Shown here one piece after another: positions 45,424 to 51,030 of a stretch of DNA of 51,030 nucleotides. Source of the stretch: an uncultured Cytophagales bacterium (GTDB lineage: Bacteria > Bacteroidota > Bacteroidia > Cytophagales > Thermoflexibacteraceae); contig CALHUI010000005.1 of NCBI GenBank assembly GCA_938039675.1, forward strand, positions 1-51,030, read 5' to 3'. The number at the start of each line of letters is the position of its first letter. The first letter of the stretch is position 1. A model generated the notes under the pieces. The model had not been told where the DNA came from. It made no database searches and was given only the letters and a program-made list of their open reading frames with translations. The position numbers and the translations under genes were made by a program.

Positions 45424-46608
45424 ATGTTTTTTAACAAAAGAGCACTTGCAGTACTCTATTTTGGCTTTCTATCCTTTTGGTTGTCAGCACAAAACTCAGG
45501 GAGCGTATTGGGGCAAGACCAAAACCGCCGCGTGATTCCCGTTGCCGTGCCATTTCTGACAATTGCACCCGATTCCCGTTCGGGCGCAATGGGCGATGTA
45601 GGTGCTGCACTTTCCCCTGATGCAAACGCTATCCATTGGAATCCGGCAAAGTTGGCATTTATTGAGCAAACCAGTGGATTTAGCTTGTCCTACAACCCAT
45701 GGTTGATGCGATTAGTAAACGATATGTGGTTGAGCTATCTGTCGGGCTACAAACGGTTGAGCAAACTGGAAACCATTGGCGGCTCTATCCGCTACATGAA
45801 TTTGGGAAGTATGCAATTTACCGACTTGGTAGGCAATCCTTTGCAGGAGTTTAACCCCCGCGAAATAGCGATTGATATTACGTATGCCCGTAAACTTTCC
45901 AGCAATTTGAGTATTGCACCTGCCTTTCGTTTCATTCACTCCAACTTGGCGGGCAATATCAGCAATGCGGGAACTAACGTAAATGCGCAGCCCGGCAATA
46001 CTGTTGCTGTTGATTTGAGCATATATTACCAATCGCAAACAACGTTTGGCAACATTCCGGCAACGGTGGCATTTGGCGGTAATATTTCCAACGTAGGTCT
46101 GAAACTGACCTACAACGACCCCGAAAGCCGCGATTTTATTCCTACCAACTTGCGTTTGGGAACTGCCGTAACAGGCGAGTTTGACGAATACAACAAATTG
46201 ACGCTGGCTTTTGACATCAACAAGTTGATGGTGCCTTCGCCGGTGATGCAAAATGGCAGGCTGACTATCCCGAACCGTTCACTTGTGTCAGGTATCTTCG
46301 GCTCATTTACCGATGCGCCTTTCAGCGAAGAAATACAGGAGATTATGCTTGCCTTTGGAACAGAGTATTGGTACAACGACATTCTTGCGCTGCGTGGCGG
46401 CTATTTCCACGAATCGGACACCAAAGGCGGACGCAAGTTTGCAACCGTAGGCGCAGGCCTGAAATTCAACACCTTGAATATCAACTTTGCCTACCTGATT
46501 CCGATGCGTCAAAACATGCCGCTTGCCGATTCGCTCCGCTTTTCGCTCTTGTTCAACTTTGGCGGCAAAAACGCCCCGGGCAACGATGCCGAGCCGGCAG
46601 CCGAGTAA
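45424..46608 (+). CDS. porV: Type IX secretion system outer-membrane protein PorV
   Basis: A 394-residue FadL-like outer-membrane barrel, also called LptO. Signal peptide about 1-21 (cut after LSA), then the signature VPFLTIAPDSRSGAMGDVG and ALSPDANAIHWNPAKLAF near the N-terminus, and alternating strands to the end with FNTLNINFAYLIP. PorV shuttles substrates from the SprA translocon to the PorU attachment complex. The frame is open from 45283, but ATG 45424 gives the proper signal peptide. Confidence 0.94.
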   Translation: MFFNKRALAVLYFGFLSFWLSAQNSGSVLGQDQNRRVIPVAVPFLTIAPDSRSGAMGDVGAALSPDANAIHWNPAKLAFIEQTSGFSLSYNPWLMRLVNDMWLSYLSGYKRLSKLETIGGSIRYMNLGSMQFTDLVGNPLQEFNPREIAIDITYARKLSSNLSIAPAFRFIHSNLAGNISNAGTNVNAQPGNTVAVDLSIYYQSQTTFGNIPATVAFGGNISNVGLKLTYNDPESRDFIPTNLRLGTAVTGEFDEYNKLTLAFDINKLMVPSPVMQNGRLTIPNRSLVSGIFGSFTDAPFSEEIQEIMLAFGTEYWYNDILALRGGYFHESDTKGGRKFATVGAGLKFNTLNINFAYLIPMRQNMPLADSLRFSLLFNFGGKNAPGNDAEPAAE

Positions 46609-46615
46609 GCCTCAA

Positions 46616-47875
46616 TTACTTGCAAAGTTTATCATATGCAGCCTGTGCAGCCCGATGGCCTAACGAAACGGCTGTTTTCAGGCTGGCGCAGGCTTCACTT
46701 TTTCGGCGGGCATTGTGGCAGGCAATGCCGCGGTTATAGTAAACATCTGCCTGTGCATCATCCAGTGCTAGCGACTGCGTGTAGTCAGCAATTGCTTTTT
46801 CGTAGTTGCCTTGTTTAAAATAGCAGTTGGCGCGGAGGTTATAGGCTTTTGCAACAGGAGACATGCAGATGGCCTGCGAAAAATCGGCCAGTGCAGCCTC
46901 TGTCCGATTGAGTTTTTCTTTGGCTATACCGCGATTGATGTAAAGTGCGACTTCCCGATAGCCGTAGTACTCCGCACTGTCAAAATCGGTGAGTGCTGCC
47001 GCATACTTTTCTTCTTGCAGCAAAACAGCCCCTTTTTGAGCAAGCGCAATGGCGTTTTCGGGCTGTTCGGCTAAGATGGCCTCCAAGCCGTTTTTCTTTG
47101 CTTTTCCCGCACTGATGCCCAATGCGAGTATTGCCTGATGGTGTTGCGGGTCTTTCACCAAGGCATGCTGAAAGTCCTCCTGCGCTTCTTTTGCCCGTCC
47201 TGACTGCTTGTACAGGCTTCCCCGCGCATAGTAAAGGTCTGCATCTGCCGTTTGTCCGTCGCCAATGGCAGCGGTGTAGTCCTCAATTGCGCCCGCAATA
47301 TTCCCCGTCTTTTCTTTGGCTTTTGCCCGCAACCGATAAGCAGGTATCTTGCGGTTTTTCATACTGAAAACACCTACTGTTCCGGCATGGCTTTGCACAA
47401 AGTAGATGGCATCGGTGGAGAGTATTTTTTCATCGGGCAGTCCCAGCAACTTATCCATATCGGCAATAGTGAATCCGTACAGCCCCTTTTGGAAGCGAAG
47501 GTTGGCGCGATTGAACAGCGCATCAGCAAAATCTGGATTCAGGGTGAGTGCGTAGTCGTAGTTTTCCAAGGCTTCTTCGGTGGCTTGCATCTCTTATAAG
47601 CAGCGCGCGCGCCCCAAGTAGAAACGCCACTGTTGAGGTTGCACGCCGACCAATCGGTCATAGTAAACCAGTGCGGCGGCAAAATTGCCCTGATTGAACA
47701 ATCGGTTGGCATGTTCTTCTATCTCATCGGCGTTATTCAGGTAAAAAGCCTTCTGCTCTGCTACCGAGTCGCGGCTGATGGAGAAATAGCTGACGGGCGG
47801 CTGTGCAGCGGCTATGTTCCAAAAAAATTCCGCAAAAAGCACCCAAACGATACAGAATTTCATAAGGAGAGCCAT
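46616..47875 (-). pseudogene. TPR-repeat protein gene split by a nonsense codon
   Basis: Reading from ATG 47875 gives a signal peptide (cut near IAAA-Q) and the first TPR motif, then TAA at 47594-47596. The same frame continues with GAG and ATG 47590 into a 324-residue TPR chain ending at 46616 (YDYALTLNPDFADALFNRA, later AEALADFSQAI- and YTQSLALDDAQADVYYNRG-type repeats). The stop falls where a Tyr-like residue is expected between helices (GRARCL-stop-EMQATEEALENYDYAL), so one substitution broke a gene of about 419 codons. The downstream part could be translated by re-initiation at 47590 but would lack the export signal. Convergent with porV, 7 bp between stops. Confidence 0.7.
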
Positions 47876-47980
47876 GCCTTGCAGTGAAAAATATTATGGC
47901 TAAGTTAAACTCTTTTATGGAAAACACGTAACTTAGCAAAAAGCGTTCCATATTATTGTCTTCTTTTCAACTCGACGATT

Positions 47981-49492
47981 ATGCAGAAGATAACACAGGT
48001 TCAGTCGCTTACGCAGAAACTGTCGCCTCAGCAGATTCAGTTTATCAAACTTTTGCAGGTGCCTACTGCTGAGTTGCAGTCGCGCATTGAGGAAGAATTG
48101 GCAGAAAACCCTGCATTGGAAGAAGGGCGCAGCGATGAGGATGATTATGCCAAAGAAAAAGAGGAAAGCGGGGCTGACGATGACTACGACGAAGTGGATG
48201 ATTTGGGCGAAGGTATAGACGAAGAATATGGACGTGAAGAAAACGAGAGTTTAGACACCATAGATTTCAGCATGTCGGATTATATGCTCGACAATGATGA
48301 TGCAGGCTACAAAATGCAAGGCGACGGGCCGGTCAGCGAGGAAGACCGCGAAATGCCGCTTTCTACCAGCGATTCGCTGACCGACTCGCTGATGTCTCAA
48401 CTCGGATATTTAGACTTAGACGAGCGCGAATATGCCATCGGGGTACAACTGATAGGCAACATAGACAGCGAAGGATACATCCGCCGCGAGTTGCAGGGCA
48501 TTGTCAATGACCTTGTGTTTACACAAAACATTGAGACCGACGAGGCAGAAGTGGAAAGAATCCTGCGCCAAATTCAGACCTTTGAGCCGCCGGGTATTGC
48601 TGCCCGCAATTTGCAGGAATGTTTGGAATTGCAGTTGAAGCGCAAAGACCAACGCGACCCCAACGTTCGCAATGCGCTGCGTATTATTTCGCTGTGCTTT
48701 GATGAATTTATCAAGAAGCATTATCACAAAATTGAAAAACGATTAGATATCACCGAAGAGCAACTCAAAGAAGCGGTGGATATAATTGTGCACCTGAACC
48801 CCAAACCCGGGGAGAGCACCAGCGACTTTTCGCGCAACCATTACATTACACCTGACTTTATTTTGCGTACCGATGAAGCGGGGCGCTTTCACCTGACGCT
48901 AAACGCTCGCAACGCACCCGACTTGCGCATTAGCCGCTCCTACATAGAAATGCTAGATTCTTACGAAAAAAGCAGCAAAAAAGACAAAACACTCAAGCAG
49001 GCTGTAATGTTTCTTAAACAAAAACTGGATGCTGCTAAATGGTTTATTGATGCTATTAAACAACGTCAGCAGACGCTGTTGAAAACCATGAATGCCATTG
49101 TGGAGTATCAGCAGGAGTATTTCAGAGAAGGCGATGAAAGCAAGTTGAAACCCATGATTCTCAAAGATATTGCACAAAAAATCGGTATGGATATTTCTAC
49201 GGTTTCGCGCGTGGCTAACAGCAAATCGGTACAAACGGATTTTGGCGTCTTCCCGCTCAAACACTTTTTCTCGGAAAGCATCAGCACCGAATCAGGGGAA
49301 GATGTCAGTAGCAAAGAGGTGAAGTTTATCCTTAAAGAGATTATAGATAAAGAAAACAAGCGCAAGCCTTATTCGGACGATAAATTAGAAAAAATATTGA
49401 ACGAAAGAGGCTACAATATTGCGCGACGTACTGTTGCCAAATACAGAGAACAGATGAATATTCCTGTGGCGCGCCTGCGTAAAGAGCTATGA
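47981..49492 (+). CDS. rpoN: RNA polymerase sigma-54 factor
   Basis: A 503-residue sigma-54. Region I (about 1-45) has the Gln/Leu-rich TQKLSPQQIQFIKLLQ activator-contact helix; region II (about 48-125) is very acidic; the core-binding domain follows; DNA-binding includes a helix-turn-helix (IAQKIGMDISTVSRVANSK, about 390-410) and the RpoN box ARRTVAKYRE near the C-terminus. It directs RNA polymerase to -24/-12 promoters and needs AAA+ activators; no such activator gene is in the window. Its stop overlaps the next start (ATGA). Confidence 0.96.
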   Translation: MQKITQVQSLTQKLSPQQIQFIKLLQVPTAELQSRIEEELAENPALEEGRSDEDDYAKEKEESGADDDYDEVDDLGEGIDEEYGREENESLDTIDFSMSDYMLDNDDAGYKMQGDGPVSEEDREMPLSTSDSLTDSLMSQLGYLDLDEREYAIGVQLIGNIDSEGYIRRELQGIVNDLVFTQNIETDEAEVERILRQIQTFEPPGIAARNLQECLELQLKRKDQRDPNVRNALRIISLCFDEFIKKHYHKIEKRLDITEEQLKEAVDIIVHLNPKPGESTSDFSRNHYITPDFILRTDEAGRFHLTLNARNAPDLRISRSYIEMLDSYEKSSKKDKTLKQAVMFLKQKLDAAKWFIDAIKQRQQTLLKTMNAIVEYQQEYFREGDESKLKPMILKDIAQKIGMDISTVSRVANSKSVQTDFGVFPLKHFFSESISTESGEDVSSKEVKFILKEIIDKENKRKPYSDDKLEKILNERGYNIARRTVAKYREQMNIPVARLRKEL

Positions 49493-50109
49493 GCGAACCG
49501 CTTGCGCAATTTGTTTCAGTGGTGATGCACCCTTCCCTAATGGGTACTTACCTTGCTGCATTGGTACTTTTTAATGGCCCCGCCGAGTTATTGCAATATG
49601 CCGATTCGCTCAGGGTGATGTTGTTGGGGTTAGTATTTATTACGACTTTTCTTATGCCGGCAATGATGTTGGTGTTTTTACACCAAATCGGCATCATTAA
49701 AGACCTGACACTACCCGAAAGAAAAGACCGTTTTTTGCCTTTTCTGATTAGCCTTGTGTCTTACGGGGGCACAGCATTTTATTTTTTCACTAAACTGCCG
49801 CAGGTTATACTGCTGCCGGCAATGATGGTTGCTATCTGCATAGCAGTTTTTATAGCATTGCTGACTACGTTTTTTTATAAAATCAGTGCTCATGCAACAG
49901 GCATCAGCGGAGTAGCGGGTGCGCTAATAAGTTTGCAGCAAACCTTCCCCGACTCGGATTTTCTCTATCCACTAATGGCTGCCGTACTGGTTTGGGGCGT
50001 TATTCTTTCGGCCAGACTTGCGCTGAAAGCCCACACGCTCAATGAGTTGCTGGTTGGCTCTGTGGTGGGGTTTGGTACTTGCTACGCGGGGCTGCTGCTG
50101 TTGGTTTGA
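49489..50109 (+). CDS. PAP2-like integral membrane protein
   Basis: A 206-residue protein with about six transmembrane helices. It weakly resembles membrane PAP2 phosphatases: LPERKDRFLPF (about 76-86, compare KxxxxxxRP), SAHATGISGVAGALI (about 134-148, compare PSGH) and KAHTLNELLVGSVVG (about 181-195, compare SRxxxxxHxxxD), with several catalytic residues changed. So it may be a divergent or inactive lipid phosphatase. Translation is coupled to rpoN through an ATGA overlap. Confidence 0.7.
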   Translation: MSEPLAQFVSVVMHPSLMGTYLAALVLFNGPAELLQYADSLRVMLLGLVFITTFLMPAMMLVFLHQIGIIKDLTLPERKDRFLPFLISLVSYGGTAFYFFTKLPQVILLPAMMVAICIAVFIALLTTFFYKISAHATGISGVAGALISLQQTFPDSDFLYPLMAAVLVWGVILSARLALKAHTLNELLVGSVVGFGTCYAGLLLLV

Positions 50110-50360
50110 TGCCTACACAACCTGTTGCGTAAGCCTTTTTCATTGTGTTTGCTCAACGGTTTGTGGTGCTTTTCGAGCGGTTGGGCGACGTATGATGCCT
50201 CTTATCATTAACACTACCAAAAAAGATAACACCCGACCAACTTAAAATCAGCACTACCCATGCCAGCTATTGGCAAAAAAATAAATCCGGTTTAAACAGA
50301 AGCAGCAGCGGCTTTTTGAGCTTAACATTTTTTTAATATTTTAATTATAAAAACTTCATC

Positions 50361-50388
50361 TTGAACAAGGTTTCTTTCTTTACTTTTG
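50361..50388 (+). promoter_or_regulatory. Promoter of the small secreted protein gene
   Basis: TTG (50361-50363), 17 bp, TACTTTTG (50381-50388), 15 bp before the ATG at 50404: a full -33/-7 match. The region 50110-50360 upstream is AT-rich and otherwise empty. Confidence 0.6.
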
Positions 50389-50403
50389 CAATAAAAAATA
50401 TTT

Positions 50404-50775
50404 ATGGCAAAAAGAGTTATTTTAATCGTGCTTTTTGGCTTTCTTGTTTTGTCCTCCAAAGCCCAGCAACAAGAAATAATGATAGTAACCACTGTAGAGT
50501 ACATGGATTTTTTAGATGGCGGTGCTTCCAGAATGTATGTTAATTACCCTAGTGGAACGACCGAAGAATTTGAGTTAAAGGGATTATGGTCTATCGGTCG
50601 ATACATCAGTGAGAAAAAAGTAAAAGCAAACGACAGAATACTGATGAATAAAATCAATGAGTTATTAAAATCAGGTTGGAAAATTATTGCCGTAAGTTCT
50701 TCTACTCAACCTAAAAGTGGCAGTGATAATACTAGTCCAAGTTCTATTCTGACAAGATACATATTAACTCGATAA
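50404..50775 (+). CDS. Small secreted hypothetical protein
   Basis: A 123-residue protein with a signal peptide (about 1-20, cut after SKA-Q). The mature part alternates beta-like segments (EIMIVTTVEYMDF, SRMYVNYPSG) with a helix (ANDRILMNKINELLKSGWKIIAVSSST), a pattern seen in small DUF4177-like proteins (xLNxLGxxGWELV), so a distant relation is possible. A good promoter stands directly before it. The base composition is more AT-rich than neighbours. No function can be given. The last 255 bp of the window (50776-51030) show no gene. Confidence 0.65.
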   Translation: MAKRVILIVLFGFLVLSSKAQQQEIMIVTTVEYMDFLDGGASRMYVNYPSGTTEEFELKGLWSIGRYISEKKVKANDRILMNKINELLKSGWKIIAVSSSTQPKSGSDNTSPSSILTRYILTR

Positions 50776-51030
50776 ATACTTTCAATTTGCGCCTAAAGTG
50801 CTTGCGCCTCCAAACTGCAAATCGTTAGTTCTATCATTTTTTGATGTTTATTTTCGTATGGAGTTTCTAAGTTCATCAAGTTGTGCTCAATGCAAGCATT
50901 TTGGCTACCATTGGCGTAGCTCATCTATACTCATTAAACAAGCATGGCTGAACTATGTTCAATAACCAAAGTGAGATTTCGATACAAAAACTGATTTTAT
51001 TTCACTGCAAAGATTGCAAGGTTCAAACGT

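Noticed and set aside
45712-46251. A 179-codon minus-strand frame opposite porV
   Set aside because: Shadow of the PorV frame, composition atypical (His/Gln/Arg rich), no start context.

Overview
The window looks like a chromosomal segment of a free-living or environmental member of the Bacteroidota, most likely order Cytophagales. Evidence: type IX secretion genes (porU, porV and a PorE-like protein); Bacteroidota-type promoters with a TAnnTTTG -7 box, several with TTG 17-23 bp upstream; little sign of Shine-Dalgarno sites and several TTG/GTG starts; families typical of the phylum (DUF4293, DUF2911, GIN/DUF2807, Bat aerotolerance proteins, a bacterial heptaprenylglyceryl-phosphate-type synthase); and an atpD-atpC pair apart from the other ATP synthase genes. 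Nothing looks phage-, plasmid- or IS-derived. I saw no tRNA gene and no CRISPR array.

Layout. 1-108: 3' end of a 5S rRNA gene and its terminator, so an rRNA operon lies just to the left. 187-1552: a LON-domain protein, then a decayed sdpR-sdpI pair. 1665-8097: a DUF3352/beta-propeller protein, then a tight run of M28 peptidase, double-parvulin lipoprotein isomerase and DUF423 protein. 8094-10562 (minus): phoH and pyruvate kinase. 10661-14237: prenylglyceryl-phosphate synthase, a small helical protein, a BatD-like/BatA pair and convergent DUF4293. 14293-17836: GNAT, TerC, an unrecognised Cys-containing protein and an SDR. 17937-21349: glycosyltransferase, PorE-like protein and a small membrane-anchored coiled-coil protein. 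21813-26865: DnaQ-like exonuclease, sucC, and minus-strand carA and atpD-atpC. 27082-29957: accessory stretch with a broken TPR/membrane gene, a GIN-domain protein and a broken TetR regulator. 29965-37312: fabF, mltG, an NtrY-like kinase, DUF2911, a small lipoprotein and a hybrid kinase. 37411-39963 (minus): a second TerC-type gene, rpsT and a solitary nuoN. 40160-46608: acyl-CoA dehydrogenase, a tandemly duplicated short transcription-unit-like element, then porU-porV. 46616-50775: a nonsense-interrupted TPR gene, rpoN, a PAP2-like membrane protein and a small secreted protein.

Functional themes are envelope biogenesis (parvulin isomerase, MltG, prenylglyceryl-phosphate synthase, type IX secretion), central metabolism (pyk, sucC, carA, atpDC, nuoN, fabF, acyl-CoA dehydrogenase) and signalling (two histidine kinases, sigma-54).

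The most interesting unexplained structure is 41307-41855. A block of about 215 bp is present twice, 333 bp apart. Each copy has two related 30-bp boxes, a -7-like box and a stretch of about 100 nt ending in a Rho-independent terminator. The putative transcribed part differs at only 2 of about 103 positions, while the 41 bp just upstream differ at 10. That pattern suggests a duplicated small RNA or micro-ORF gene. A second theme is that all the broken genes (sdpR, sdpI, the TPR/membrane gene, tetR, a TPR gene) are accessory genes, while every long housekeeping frame is intact.
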